NCBI GenBank assembly: GCA_029237695.1
Contig: CM055273.1
Location: 62,237,968 to 62,301,967 of the forward strand
Direction of reading: 5' to 3'
Length of the DNA stretch: 64,000 nucleotides
DNA from: Conchocele bisecta
Lineage: Eukaryota; Mollusca; Bivalvia; Lucinida; Thyasiridae
In this document: positions 1-10,614 of the stretch, in pieces
How the letters are laid out: each line of letters opens with the position of its first letter
How positions within the stretch are numbered: position 1 is the first letter of the stretch
Notes under the pieces: generated by a model
What the model was told of the DNA's origin: nothing
What the model saw: the letters and a program-made list of their open reading frames with translations, nothing else
Databases searched by the model: none
Translations under genes and position numbers: made by a program

Positions 1-255
1 TTGAGGGAGTAATCATTTATTTTCCTGAAATGCATTATTTCATATAGAACTGACAAATGCATATATTTCATGATTAAAAGTATGCAGAATTATTATACTG
101 AATTTATTACATTATCACAGCCAAATTGGCTGTGATAATGTAATAAATTCAGTATAATAAAAATTAATAAATTTATCCTAAAATTGAAAATTTCTCCCTC
201 AAAGTATACTTTGCTAGAAAAGTATACTTTGCAATTTTGATGAAATAGGCAACTG
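1..255. mobile_element. Fold-back MITE family A, copy 1 (cut by the window start)
   Basis: A reverse-orientation copy of the family whose ends read GTAGCC[T/G]ATTTCA[C/T]CAAA. It has a central dyad TTATCACAGCC/GGCTGTGATAA at about 87-160 and AAAGTATACTTTG repeats at 200-235, ending GATGAAATAGGCAAC. Confidence 0.8.
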
Positions 256-1453
256 GTCAGCATCAATGCAACACAGCATTTTGTTACAAGTCTGTGTGAT
301 GTTGGTCAACATGCAGCTATGTACTGTCATTTCGGCTAATTCTGCGCATCGGCTAATGCGCAATTCACGTCAAATTTAGCCTTGCGTACGTCATAATAAA
401 ATATGTGGATTTTGGGAATAAACAAGCTGATTAATTGCTACACTGTTGCACAATTTTATCACATTCCGATAGTTTGGTAAAAAGTTATTCAGAATATAGT
501 CAAAAATCCTCAGACCCTGCTGTCAGATGGAAAAGCTGTCTTATTGACTAAATTAACAGTTCAACTAAGAAACGTCACTGGATAGTTCTGCTTCAACTTT
601 AATACCAATTTTCCTATGCTGATCCAGTATGCTGTTCGCCATTTTTGTTTACACTACCAGATGTGCAGCATTATCAGAAAGAACTGTGACGTTGCAAACA
701 CGCAATGTGATGTCATACATTACACAATTTACGTCACTTACTGACGTCAGAACGTTATGACATTTTACCTGCACAAACTTCTTTGAATTTAGTTGAATAT
801 TCAGGGAATTTTTACTGAATATAGGAATGTTAATGACAGAATTAGCCGACACTATTGTACCTACTGTCTGTTTCACGAAACCTGCCCAAATTTTACGGCC
901 ATATAAACAATGCAAAAACAATTATTTTTTTTCGATAATATTAAATGTTTATCAAAATTTAAGAATGAGCCTTCTTTTTATTACGTGAAATTTGGTCAAA
1001 TATTGATTTTATTACGAAAAATTAGTTCTCTATGGGAATTTAACGTGGGGAAAAAAGAGGTGGAGAACCTGGAGGAGGAGTCGAAAGACGAAAGAATTTG
1101 GAAATTGATTCTGAAATCTAGCTAGATAGCTTGGAAATGATCTAAGAAAATCGGTTCACTATTTCTGAAATTAGAAAAATTTCCCCATGTTAAATCCCTA
1201 TAGACATCTTCACATAGTATGGGGAAGATGTCTATGGGGATTTAACATGGAGAATTTTTTTTCCGCAATAAAATCAAAATTGGATCAAATTTCACGAAAT
1301 AAAACGTAGGCTCATTCTTCTTAAAAAAATTATAATTTAATATTATCAAAAAATATATTGTTTTTGCATTATTTATATAGCCGTAAAATTTGGGCAGGTT
1401 TCGTGAAACAGACAGTAATAAATACATGCACAGAGCTATAACGAGTTGCTCAC

Positions 1454-1551
1454 CTTCAGCTTAAACTCCATATCACAGCGGTAGCCAGTTTTGGAACAGA
1501 CAATAGACACCTTACCCCCCATCTCCATCGTTAATGTACCAATGAGGATCC
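1454..1551 (-). CDS. OSBPL8: OSBPL8 exon, ORD beta barrel (last exon in window)
   Basis: 98 bases: two bases completing a split glycine, 32 codons (ILIGTLTMEMGGKVSIVCSK, TGYRCDMEFKLK), ending in phase 0. Acceptor TTTTGCAG, donor GTGAGC. GGKV.I.C.KTGY...EFKLK matches the ORD strands that follow AHCKG. No following exon was found between 1 and 1450; that stretch holds fold-back repeats and AT-rich sequence. Confidence 0.96.
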
Positions 1552-1959
1552 CTGCAAAACACAAATGCTCCGTCTCTAGTCTATGGCAGAGGGAAAATGT
1601 GGCAATATGTCTATGATGATTAAGCTATACTGAGTTGCTAAGGTGTACGGCATGACCGAACTGGTGCTGTCAGTTTTCTAAACTTTATTATATAACGCTA
1701 CCAACAGTTTTGCATTTGTAGCTATGACTGGAGATATCGGGCTCATGATATTTGTAGCCAGTCTAGCTCATGATCTGCTAGCACAATGCTGCAACTTGAT
1801 AATGATCTACCGGTAAACTGCTTATTAGAAGCCTAACAGGTGTTTCAATGACTGAATAGCGAACAGGGCAAACCCAGATCAGACTACGCATGCGCAGTCT
1901 GGTCTGGGTTTACACTGGTCGCCAACATTCAAAGCCCCATTTCTCAAGTTAGTCACGTA

Positions 1960-2115
1960 TCTACATTTCAAGTTCGTCACATTTCTACATATCTCCAGTT
2001 AGTCACATTTCTACATTTCTCAAGTTAGTCACATTTCTACATTTCTCCAGTTAGTCACATTTCTACATTTCTCCAGTTAGTCACATTTCTACATTTCTCC
2101 AGTTAGTGAAATTTC
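1960..2115 (+). repeat. 26-27 base tandem repeat
   Basis: About five to six copies of AGTTAGTCACATTTCTACAT plus TTCTCC, with minor variation in the first copies. Confidence 0.85.
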
Positions 2116-2219
2116 TATAGTTACAATCCAATTTATAGAACAACAGCTAAACCAAGAACAAGAAATGTGTACTTGAAGAAGAAATCGACAGGTTTTATTT
2201 ACCGAGCTTGAACATATAC

Positions 2220-2318
2220 CTTTACAGTGTGCATAAGGCATGGTGATGTGGTAGTCTTCCCCTCGCTTGAGGAATGTCAGCTTGGCCGTACCATCCAGTA
2301 TTGCCGACAGAGAATTAC
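2220..2318 (-). CDS. OSBPL8: OSBPL8 exon, ORD beta barrel
   Basis: 99 bases: two bases completing a split glycine, 32 codons, one base of the next glycine. Acceptor CATTGCAG, donor GTATAT. The peptide is NSLSAILDGTAKLTFLKRGE followed by DYHITMPYAHCK, the barrel strands of the ORD. DY.ITMPYAHCKG is strongly conserved in the class. Confidence 0.97.
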
Positions 2319-2539
2319 CTGCAATGTAGCACTTCACATAGAGAAGAAATCAGTCACACTCCTGGATGTACCAGTCAAACATTTTAACACAACAACTTGA
2401 CAAATAAGTATATAAAGCCAAATCTTACAGTAATTGAGGTAGTAGACAGGTGATTTGAGAAACTTTCAAAAAACAAACGAACGGACGGACGGGACGGGAC
2501 GGACGGGACGGACGGGACGGACGGAACGGACCTTCTTAC

Positions 2540-2745
2540 AGTACTATACTTATGTGGCTTATCACATGTTAAATATTAGCCACATAAAACGATTTTTAGC
2601 CACATAAAACGATTTTTTAGGTGGCTAATTATAACCAACCCTATCCTTTAACAAGTCCATAACCCTATGGGGCTAGCCACATAAGTACCCTAATGTGTCC
2701 CGGACGGACGGACGGACGGACGGACAGACGGACAGACGTGCCAAC
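2540..2745 (+). repeat. Dispersed repeat (TAGCCACATAAAACGATTTT) with a GACG tail
   Basis: Shares AGCCACATAAAACGATTTT, GTGGCTAAT, AACCCTATCCTTTA and GGGGCTAGCCACATA with 17812-17965. Both copies are bordered by (GGAC) tracts (2486-2528, 2702-2736; 17770-17795), so they may be the 3' part of one tandem-core family. Confidence 0.7.
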
Positions 2746-3055
2746 AATAGTGAGGAAGGGACCATTTCCATTGTTCTAGAACAATAGAAATGACCCCTTG
2801 TTATGAATAGAATAAGGGGCTTTGTGTCAGGTGAAGAGAATAATAGATAGACAGGGCTTAAATGTAAAGTTTATCAGGCAACACTAGGAGATGCGTAGGA
2901 AATATGAGGCTCGTCAATGAAACCCTACTGTTTCTGAGCCGAGCCTGATAAACTTGATATGAAAAGACACTTGCATGGCATGGTATTATATTTGTTATTA
3001 TGATAGAGGATTGGGAAATATCATATGCTTTCCTTTTGTATTCCTTATGTCTTGT

Positions 3056-3119
3056 TTTTTAACAGATTTTAAGTTAAAGCAGGCAGTAAGCCTGCTTTAA
3101 CTTAAAATCTGTTAAAAAA
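3056..3119. repeat. Perfect inverted repeat
   Basis: TTTTTTAACAGATTTTAAGT and complement flank GTTAAAGCAGGCAGTAAGCC; arms of about 30 bases without mismatch. It could form a cruciform. It lies in the intron between exons 2220 and 3351. Confidence 0.85.
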
Positions 3120-3350
3120 CATATACATGTTAAAACAGTAGTTAGCCACATTCTTAGAGCAATCATAAGCTGGTTAAGCCAGACTCATTTTTAAATTTCA
3201 TAACAAAATATTAATATCACTATCACAATAAAATGCGAGCTAGGTGACTAGGAGCAATACTGGGCAAAATAACTAAATAAACATTTTGTTGTGGTAAATC
3301 ACTTCAGATCGCGTGTCTACCACCACCCATAAACACCCGTAAATACTCAC

Positions 3351-3546
3351 CATAAAATTTTGACTTTGCTAAAATACATCCGCTGATGTTGAAGCCGTCC
3401 TTCCTATTGGTGACGTAGAACGCCGAGATGGGCGGATGATGGGACAGCTGCTCGGCTATGTAGAAGGTGCGACTGTCTGTTTTCTGATGGTGCCAGTAGC
3501 ATCGGAACGTCTCACCCAGAATTGGGTTGTATGGTTTCTTCAATCC
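3351..3546 (-). CDS. OSBPL8: OSBPL8 exon, ORD signature EQLSHHPP
   Basis: 196 bases: 65 codons plus one base. Acceptor ATTTCCAG, donor GTGAGT. It begins GLKKPYNPILGETFRCYW and carries the family signature AEQLSHHPPISAFYVTNRKD, then GFNISGCILAKSKFY. The two histidines of the signature (residues 443-444 of the joined fragment) and the lysines of LKKPYNPILGE are the residues that bind the PI4P phosphates in ORP proteins. All are present, so the transfer site appears intact. Confidence 0.98.
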
Positions 3547-3659
3547 CTGGAAATAAATGGGTGTGACTGTAGAAATGATACGCATGGGTTTTCGAACTGT
3601 GTACTCAGATCAGCAGTTGCTGTGAACATTTTGTCAACTATTGACCTCATTTACAAAAC

Positions 3660-4138
3660 GAGGATGGCCACGGCCCGCATGTCGAGCCCGCCGAGGCATT
3701 TGATGGTCTCAGAGTGTATTTATTTGAAGTTTGATGCCCAATAAGCATACAAAGTTTCAAGCAAATCTGACTTACGGTTACAGAGATAATAGGTATGTGA
3801 AAACTTTAACCCAAATTTTGACAGAAACTTTAACGCAAACTTCTAAGTCATTTGACCTTGACATAGGGGCACAGGGGCCGCATGAGTGGGACACAGAATG
3901 AATATATGGATGATGACTAATAAGCATATGAAGTTTCAAGTCAATGTGACTTAGGACTGCAGAGATATAAGGTATTTATAAAATTTAACGCAGATTTCGG
4001 AGGAAGGGCCGCGGCCCGCATGTCGGGCCCGCGAGGCATTTGATGGTCTCAGAGTGTATTTATTTGAAGTTTGATATGAAGTTTCAAGTCAATGTAGCTT
4101 AGAACTGCAGAGATATACGGTATTTAAAAACTTTGCAT
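3660..4138 (+). mobile_element. Helentron-like element (TGTCGAGCCCGC family), copy 1
   Basis: It starts GGATGGCCACGGCCCGCATG then TCGAGCCCGCCGAGGCAT, with tandem core units of about 180-350 bases (GTCTCAGAGTGTATTTATTT, ACTTTAACGCAAA). It has no clear 3' end here. It runs into a half copy of the fold-back family B at 4141. Confidence 0.65.
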
Positions 4139-4140
4139 GT

Positions 4141-4271
4141 GCAGCCATGCTCGATAAATGTAAATCCAACAATTGTTTACAAGAAAACATTGTTAAAGTG
4201 AATTTTACAGACTATTATAATTTTGCACTTAGGAACATTTTAGTCGGACAAAGTTTAGTGAAACGGCCCCC
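4141..4271. mobile_element. Family B MITE, right half
   Basis: GCAGCCATGCTCGATAAATG through to TTTAGTGAAACGGCCCC. The left half is replaced by the Helentron-like element at 3660-4138. Confidence 0.75.
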
Positions 4272-4272
4272 T

Positions 4273-4495
4273 GTAGCCTATTTCACCAAATAAAGTATAC
4301 TTTGAAGTAGAAATTTTCAATTTAAGGATAAATTTATTAATTTTTATTATACTGAATCTAATATGTTATCATAATTCTGCATACTTTTAATCATCAACAT
4401 GCAGTCGTTAGTTCTGTATAAAATAATGCACTTCTGGAAAAATAAATGATTACTCCCTCAAAGTATACTTTGCAATTTTGATGAAATCGGCCACT
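4273..4495. mobile_element. Fold-back MITE family A, copy 2
   Basis: It starts GTAGCCTATTTCACCAAATA and ends GATGAAATCGGCCAC. The central dyad is partly deleted. It abuts the right end of a half copy of family B (4141-4271). Confidence 0.8.
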
Positions 4496-4599
4496 GGAAA
4501 GGATGTATATTGTTTGATAGAAGCTTAAATAACTGAACGGTGGAGCCCCACTTCTTCAGTCACATACAGTCTGCCAAACTGAGAATAGGGACCAGGGGT

Positions 4600-4712
4600 G
4601 GATCTGGAGGGGGGGGGGGGGTTCAGGGGTTTAATCTTTAAAATCTTTAAGGGGGGGGGGTGGAGGGGGGTGGAGGGTGGGGGAGGGGGTGGAGGGGGAG
4701 GGGGGTATGCAC
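4600..4712 (+). repeat. G-rich tract
   Basis: Runs of 6-10 G separated by short T/A-containing breaks (GGGGTGGAGGGGGG units). Flanked by two copies of CCCCCCTAGCATACTC (4719 and 4847). Confidence 0.85.
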
Positions 4713-4718
4713 CCGGAC

Positions 4719-5160
4719 CCCCCTAGCATACTCATTCCACTCTGTGGAGCTCGAATATATCTATATATATCCTACGGTCATTTTTCTCAGTCGAAAACCT
4801 ATATGTTGACGGCACCTTTCTAGCAAGGCAATTAATTGCACCTGGACCCCCCTAGCATACTCGTTCCACTCTGTGGAGCTCGAAAATAGGACAACCCGCC
4901 CGTTCCATAAATGTTGGATCCGCCCCTGGGGACCTGGTGACGTTTGTAGTCAGTGCAGTGCCATATCAGACTGTGTGCATTTGCAAGGCCTATGCTGTTT
5001 GCCAATGAAGTAGCCATACAGACATCAACACACCAATCATATCCTAATCCAACAGTGTATATATGCAAGATATTCATCAGGATTTACATATATCCTACGG
5101 TCATTTTTCTCAGTCAAAAACCTATATGTTGACAGTACCTTTCTAGCAAGGCAATTGCAA
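4719..5160 (+). repeat. Local direct duplications
   Basis: GGACCCCCCTAGCATACTC...CTGTGGAGCTCGAA occurs at 4717-4755 and 4843-4883. TATCCTACGGTCATTTTTCT...CTTTCTAGCAAGGCAATT occurs at 4768-4832 and 5092-5153. Alternating copies suggest a tandem duplication followed by insertion. Confidence 0.75.
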
Positions 5161-5170
5161 GACAAGCACT

Positions 5171-5326
5171 GGGGGCCGTTTCACTAAAATTTGTATGACT
5201 AAAATGTTCGTAAGTGCAAAATTATGCAGCTCAATAAATGAAAATCCATCAATTCAAATTTCCAGACGATCCTAAATTTGCACTTACGAACATTTTAGTC
5301 GTACAAAGTTTAGTGAAACGGGCCCC
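5171..5326. mobile_element. Family B MITE, internally deleted
   Basis: Both ends are present (GGGGGCCGTTTCACT and GTGAAACGGGCCCC) but the centre is lost. The preceding ATTGCAAGACAAGCACTG is repeated before the copy at 5875. Confidence 0.8.
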
Positions 5327-5371
5327 AGGTGGTACATTTGGTTTCTTGGTTATATCGTGTACAGACGCTAC

Positions 5372-5453
5372 CTTGGGTTTCTTGTAGAATCCAGAGAGGT
5401 ACCACTTGACCACGGACTTCATGCGAGTGTACGGGTCTTCTTGCTGCACAGCT
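5372..5453 (-). CDS. OSBPL8: OSBPL8 exon, ORD
   Basis: 82 bases: one base completing a split glutamate, then 27 codons (AVQQEDPYTRMKSVVKWYLS, GFYKKPK) to a phase 0 end. Acceptor GTGTTACAG, donor GTAGCG. The segment EEDPYTRM..V..WYLSGFYKKPK is nearly invariant in ORP5/8. A fold-back repeat of the GGGGCCGTTTCAC family (5171-5326) ends about 45 bases downstream of the donor. Confidence 0.97.
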
Positions 5454-5874
5454 CTGTAACACGACAGATTGTACCACTGGTTAGTAGGGACACGGGCAGA
5501 GTGGGCAATAGCTGAAATGGGGCCTATAGGTTTTGCGACCAGTGTAGATCCAGATAAGCCTGTGCATCCGCACAGGCTGATCAGGATCTGCACCGTTCGC
5601 TATTCCATCAATGAAACACCAATCATGCTTCTAACAAGCAATATGGATCGTTATCAGGCCAGAGGAGTGTGCTATTTGATCAGGAGCTACACTGGTCACA
5701 AATGCAATAAGCCCCATTTCTCCAGTCACAGCCACATTTATGTGCCAGTCAATTGTAATCCCGCCACCCGTAGACAGGGATGTAGCAAGACATCTACATC
5801 TAGCATCTGCCAACCTCTGGTATACGTCTCACTCTGCAGGAAAACTAAAATAATATAATTGCAAGACAAGCACT

Positions 5875-6047
5875 GGGGGCCGTTTCACTAAAATTTGTAC
5901 GACTAAAATGTTCGTAAGTGCAAAATTATGATAGTCTGTAAATATCACGTTAACAATGTCTTCCTGTAAACAATTATTGGATTTACATTTATTGAGCATA
6001 GGCTATGTTCAATAAATGTAAATCCATCAATTGAAATTTCAATTGTA
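5875..6047. mobile_element. Family B MITE, right end missing
   Basis: Left arm and centre are present, preceded by the same ATTGCAAGACAAGCACTG as the copy at 5171. The two flank-plus-arm stretches (5152-5227 and 5858-5933) are a local duplication. Confidence 0.75.
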
Positions 6048-6147
6048 TTTTAGTGTTCCTGCAGAGTGAGTATCGTAGCAGAACTTGTATTCCTCCGCTG
6101 AATTGATACACCCATAATGGTAGGTGTCCATCTCAATCTCCACTCAA

Positions 6148-6300
6148 TATAGAGAATAGTAGGTTAGTGCCGTGAATGGGAAAAAATATCTGGCAAGGCT
6201 TAGGAAACGGGATGGGCGAGGCTCTGCCAAGCACATCCTGTTTCCGTGCCGCGCCAGATGTTTTCCCCATTCACGGCACTAACCTACTATTCTATTTATC
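6148..6300. mobile_element. Fold-back element (AGAATAGTAGGTTAGTGCCG arms)
   Basis: AGAATAGTAGGTTAGTGCCG at 6152 and its complement CGGCACTAACCTACTATTCT at 6274-6293; the stem continues through GAATGGG and CATCTGGC-like sequence to a GGGCGAGGCTCTGCC tip. Confidence 0.75.
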
Positions 6301-6745
6301 CCGTCAACACCTACAAATAGCTTTAAAATGAAAAAAAACAACAAATCAGCCACATATTCATACACTGATTAGGTTGTATTGACAGGATATCAAATACGTT
6401 TCACGGCACCGTGTTTCACGGCACATACGTGTTCATGGGATATATTTAAAATGACCGGACTCTGTGGGTACACATTTTCTGCGAGACCACAGCGGTGGTG
6501 CCACAGAAAATGTCAACCATATTGAAGTAATAAAAATGTGCCTCCTTTTCCCCAGTATGTCACGGTCTGGAGTGGGGGGAGTGGAAAGGGATTACTGACT
6601 GGTAGAATAGCTATCGAGACTATTTCCTATGAAATTTTGCGGAAAATATCGTACATTTCGTAAATATTTTTCACACGATATCGCACATCTTCCTAGGAAC
6701 AAGATCACATGGCTCGTCTAATATTGAGGTGAAGTTGACACTTAC

Positions 6746-6858
6746 TCGGAAAGAATATCACAGTGGTAGTAGTAGTCAGTGAGCTTGTCAAGAAAGGAGC
6801 GAGGCTCCAGGATAAATGTCGGAAGAACAACCTTGGACAGGTCCATCCCTGGCCGCAT
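6746..6858 (-). CDS. OSBPL8: OSBPL8 exon, ORD lid and PI4P-binding strand
   Basis: 113 bases: 37 codons plus two bases of a split codon. Acceptor GCTTTTAG, donor GTAAGTG. It encodes [26 protein letters not shown] and [11 protein letters not shown]. The [15 protein letters not shown] block is the ORD fingerprint at the mouth of the lipid pocket. In this family it contacts the PI4P head group and, in ORP5/8, the phosphatidylserine head group. The AG dinucleotide lies directly before an ATG, but this is an internal splice junction and not a start codon. Confidence 0.97.
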
Positions 6859-6914
6859 CTAAAAGCGAAGAGAGGGTCGTACAAGGTTGAAGATGTAGGA
6901 TGTGGATGTTACTG

Positions 6915-7170
6915 GAGAAATTTGGCTATTAAAATTGGTTTTACGACCAGTGTAGATCCAGATCAGCCTGTGCATCCGCACAGGCTGATCTGGATCTACA
7001 CTGGTCGTACTGGATCTACACTGGATCTGTACTGTTCGCCATTCCATCAATGAATGTTATTCCATCTATGAACGAATGAATACCAGTCATGCTTCTAACA
7101 AGCAACATAGATCGTTATCAGGCTACATGAGTCAGAAGCTGGTCAAAAATCCCACAAGCCCAATTTCTCC
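6915..7170. mobile_element. Fold-back family F (ACCAGTGTAGATCCAGATCA)
   Basis: A dyad of about 45 bases per arm centred on GCATCCGCACAGG, with ACCAGTGTAGATCCAGATCA and its complement. Typical flanks are GTGACTGGAGAAATGGG and CCCATTTCTCCAGTCAC. Related copies are 5511-5745, 20281-20699, 32608-32705, 38640-38805, 44525-44770, 15507-15690, 9416-9490, 1857-1925 and 50043-50130. Confidence 0.75.
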
Positions 7171-7432
7171 AGTCACAGATGCAATTAGAATACAACGTTC
7201 ATTTAACCAGGCGAGCTGATTATCGTGAAATATTTACACCTTCTATAAATTCCATAATGCAAATGCACATTCGACGTATTGCGTTTACATACCAATAGTT
7301 CGCAATGTAGCTGTTCCAGGAATTTCGACAAAATGACGTAAAACAAAATAAATCTTAATTTTAACGCCATATTTGGTTATTTACAGTTTTGGAACTATCA
7401 GCAAATTCAGTGTAAATATAAGTAATAAAACC

Positions 7433-7565
7433 ATGGTTTGTTGCGTTTACTGCGGTGTACCATACATTTGGTCTGTTTAAAGTTTGCGAGGAGTCCTTCG
7501 GACTCCACACACTTTAAACAGACCAAATGTATTATACACCCCAGTAAACGCAACAGCCCATGGTT
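7433..7565. mobile_element. Fold-back element (CATGG...GTTGCGTTTACTG arms)
   Basis: The arms CCATGGTTTGTTGCGTTTAC and complement end with GTAAACGCAAC...CCATGG. The stem includes TTTGGTCTGTTTAAAGT and a GGAGTCC-TTC-GGACTCC tip. It is single-copy here. Confidence 0.75.
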
Positions 7566-7837
7566 TTATTCCTTAAATAATGCACAAGTGATTGGGTCTA
7601 TACGCTAAACAATCGAGTGAGCATAATAATTTAACATAAACATAATTGAATTTTTTTTTAGAAACAATAAACGGTAGAAATATTATTCCATCCTTGTTTG
7701 ATGGTTGAACAATATGTACATTTGTTTTACTGATGGGAATTAAAATTTTAAAATTACAATTAAAACTCCACACAAATTGAAGAGACAGAAAATAAGTTTG
7801 CTGGAGCTTTATCACATAGAAGTACACACCCAGTTAC

Positions 7838-7909
7838 CTGTTTGAGCAAGACCCAGATAATGCTCTTGTTCTCATCATCCACCTCCTCTGTCTGACACGC
7901 GTCACCTTG
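7838..7909 (-). CDS. OSBPL8: OSBPL8 exon, entry to the lipid-transfer domain
   Basis: 72 bases, 24 codons, phase 0 at both ends, acceptor GTGTTTCAG, donor GTAACT. The peptide ends NKSIIWVLLKQ, which matches the short helix immediately before RPGMDLS in ORP5/8. It joins perfectly to the next exon. The conserved SIIW.LLKQ motif makes the call firm despite the small size. Confidence 0.93.
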
Positions 7910-8094
7910 CTGAAACACATCACACATTATTGATCAATGGACCGCAGGATATAAAGGCCTTTCGGACACCAACGCACATTTTATTGATCAGAAATGAGAT
8001 ACATGAACAAGGGCATCATTAATACTAAGGTAATCCCTTTGTTGCCAGCCTTGATAATAAAAAAAAGTGTGAAAAAAAACAATTTTTTTTTTAA

Positions 8095-8425
8095 CATATT
8101 TGCCTTGCAAACAAGGTGGACACAAGTCCTCGGTGACCTTGACCTTGGGCGATCAGACGTAGGTCGTATGCAAAACAAAGCACCATCCCTAGACACACAT
8201 TGTGCGCAAATATTATTAAAATTGGAGAAAGGATTTACGAGTAAATTAACAAGAATTCCGCCACGGAAGCGGTATCGCGCCTGCCGAGGCATTTGACCAT
8301 GTTGTGAAAAAACAATAACTTTTAACGCATTTGCCTTACAAAAAAAACGGACGACGCAGACGACGGGGACGACGCAGACGACGGAAAAAGCGCCTACTAT
8401 AGTCGCGCCTCTGCTAAAGCAGGCA
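8095..8425 (+). mobile_element. Helentron-like element (TGTCGTGCCTGC family), second copy
   Basis: GAATTCCGCCACGGAAGCGG at 8251, then TATCGCGCCTGCCGAGGCAT. It has a GACGACGCAGACGACGG tract at 8350-8385 and a 3' end CTACTATAGTCGCGCC...GCAGGCACAACA. Sequence before 8251 (TTTAACATATTTGCCTTGCA) resembles the internal core, so a partial tandem copy precedes it. Confidence 0.7.
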
Positions 8426-8698
8426 CAACACAAATGAAAGGTGTCAGCAACGTATGTACGCACGTATGTACATACATGGGCTAATGCTATATCCCCTCTT
8501 GCCTATCGGCAAGGGGATTATAAACTCCAGAATATTTGTGAAAAAAAACAATACATGTATTTCAAAGAAACACTTGCATTTGTCCACTTTCTATTTGTTC
8601 TGAGCGACATGTCACTGGTTTTGACGCGAAATGTCTTTTGGCCTTCATAAGTATGTTTGGACTTTTACCAGTTACACCCTGATAATGTCTACAAACCT

Positions 8699-8940
8699 GG
8701 GGCCTGTTTCACTAAACTTCGTACGACTAAGATGTTCGTAAGCGCAAATTTAGGATCGTCAAGAAATACCAATTGATGGATTTACATTTATTGAGCATAG
8801 GCTGCGTATGCAGCCTATGCTCAATAAATGTAAATCTAATAATTGTTTACAAGAAAACATACATAATGTGAAATTTACAGACTATCATAATTTTGCACTT
8901 GCGAACAATTTAGTCTTACGAAGGTTAGTGAAACAGCCCC
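8699..8940. mobile_element. Fold-back MITE family B (GGGGCCGTTTCACTAAAC ends), full copy
   Basis: 242-base near-palindrome. The ends are GGGCCTGTTTCACTAAAC and GTGAAACAGCCCC, and the centre is ATAGGCTGCGTATGCAGCCT. It contains TTTACATTTATTGAGCATAG in both arms. Other full copies are 40856-41099, 46595-46834, 41941-42288 (expanded) and 20705-20907. Partial copies are 4141-4271, 5171-5326, 5875-6047 and 25866-26037. Confidence 0.88.
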
Positions 8941-9039
8941 CGGTCCTTTACTCGTATAGTGGATGTTGTAATCATGCATGTGATAGAGTGATAGATGAGT
9001 TTCTATTTTGACAAGATAGGCAACCTCGCCCACACCCGA

Positions 9040-9190
9040 TATTAACTCTTTGCATGATAGCGGTGAAATTTCCAATGAAATTCCAAGACATATTCATGAT
9101 ATTTACGGGGAGAAATACAAGAAGATATGATGAATTTTTGTCCGCTAGTTTTGAACTATTTATAGCCCACAAGTTTCCCAATCGGGCAGG
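9040..9190. mobile_element. Family C fold-back, deleted copy
   Basis: Starts TTAACTCTTTGCATGATAGC; much of the left arm and centre is missing; the right arm runs through ACTATTTATAGCCCACAAG. It lies between exon 9229 and the next exon downstream. Confidence 0.75.
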
Positions 9191-9228
9191 AATGGAATCC
9201 AAATGTCATTGCTTCTTCCTATACTAAC

Positions 9229-9383
9229 CTGTCCCAGCTCCTCCACCTTGTTCTCTCTGTACAGAGTTTCATCTGGCTTTGACGAGAGGTTCTCAAACAC
9301 GTGATCATCGCCGTCGTCCGATTGGCTGGACTCTGTATCGGACTTCATCTCCTCCCGATCTGTCTTACATTCCTCCTCCAGGC
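9229..9383 (-). CDS. OSBPL8: OSBPL8 exon, acidic linker
   Basis: 155 bases: two bases completing a split glycine, then 51 codons to a phase 0 end. Acceptor ATTGCAG, donor GTTAGT. The peptide (LEEECKTDREEMKSD...DDGDDHVFENLSS...ENKVEELGQ) is highly acidic and poorly conserved, matching the disordered region between the PH and ORD domains. It is identified by splice signals, open frame and phase continuity with the exons on either side. A truncated TTAA-type fold-back (about 9040-9190) ends about 40 bases downstream of the donor. Confidence 0.9.
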
Positions 9384-10389
9384 CTGCAATGTCCAGTAAT
9401 GACTGTAAATCAGGTTATGACTGGATAAATGGGGCTTATGGGGTTTGTGACCAGTGTAGGTACTGATCAAATAGCGCACTCGTGTAGCCTGACAATCATC
9501 TATATTGCCACCACCCTGACAATATATTTATCATTTTTTTGCTAGAGCTTGGGCAAATATAACATAGTTTTTGTGGACAAAAACGTTGACTTGTTTACGT
9601 CACGTCATTACACTGATGTCATTAGCTAATGTCATGTGACACCGTGCGACATGTGACCCGATTGTATGTCTATTTAATGTAGGACACAACAAATTATTAT
9701 CAGTCAGCTTGTATTCAGTTAAAGGTACATGCCCACTCAGTAGGCACATACTGTTCTTTACAGGAATTAAGTAAGTGCATAATGGTGTCACTATTCCACC
9801 AGTTCTAAAAATTACAAGTGACCGCTATACAGATATAATCATTTAGTAATAATTATTTTACAGATAGTGATGCACGGTGGCATCGGGCTATTTTTATATG
9901 CAAATGAGGCATGCTATTTTTTAATTATTTATGCTATGAAATATGTCACCTGAAAATAAAATATTTTCGAGATTAAGTATCATCATTGCACATGAAAAAA
10001 TAAATACAGAGAATAAATAGTAATGTCTGTTAACCATTTAAGGAAACACGGTTATCGCCCCTGATATCAGTGTGGAAATTTACGTCTGATATAAAATGTA
10101 TAATGATGCCAATCAATACGTGGGATAATGGTGAATGAATTGCAAGAAACTGTCTCAGATGATGTCTCTGATATAAAGAACATTTTGTGCCTACTGGGTG
10201 GGCATGTACCTTTAATGCATAGCTAGTAACCCGATTATAACTAATAATCCTAATGTTCGGACGCAATATATCCTGTGAACCCTGTATACATATATGGTTT
10301 CCATAGAGAAAGAGTTTCTCAATGTTATAAGAGAATTGCATGTGGTTAACAGCAAAGCCACATAAGAGACAAGTCATGTGATTTTGTAC

Positions 10390-10602
10390 TTAACCCTTAG
10401 AAGGTGGGAACCGAAAACTGTCGTCTGCTGTTGTAACTTATTTTGTATTTTCTCTAAATAAAAACATGGTTTGGCAGCATTTTAGAATCATTTCCATTGG
10501 AAATGATTCTAAAGTGCTGTCAAACCATGTTTTTGATAATACAAATGGAAAATAAACAATAAACATCAGACGACAAATTTTAATTCAGCACTTTAAGGGT
10601 CA
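10390..10602. mobile_element. Family E fold-back
   Basis: TTAACCCTTAGAAGGTGGG to CTTTAAGGGTCAA with the AATCATTTCCATTGGAAATGATT dyad (10489-10511). Confidence 0.8.
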
Positions 10603-10614
10603 AGATGTGTGAAT

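Noticed and set aside
649..921. 90-codon minus-strand frame as a further ORP exon
   Set aside because: There is no ORD similarity and no acceptor that continues phase 0 from the exon at 1454; the sequence is AT-rich with repeats.
3436..3744. 102-codon plus-strand frame
   Set aside because: It is antisense to the ORP exon at 3351-3546 and extends into repeat sequence.
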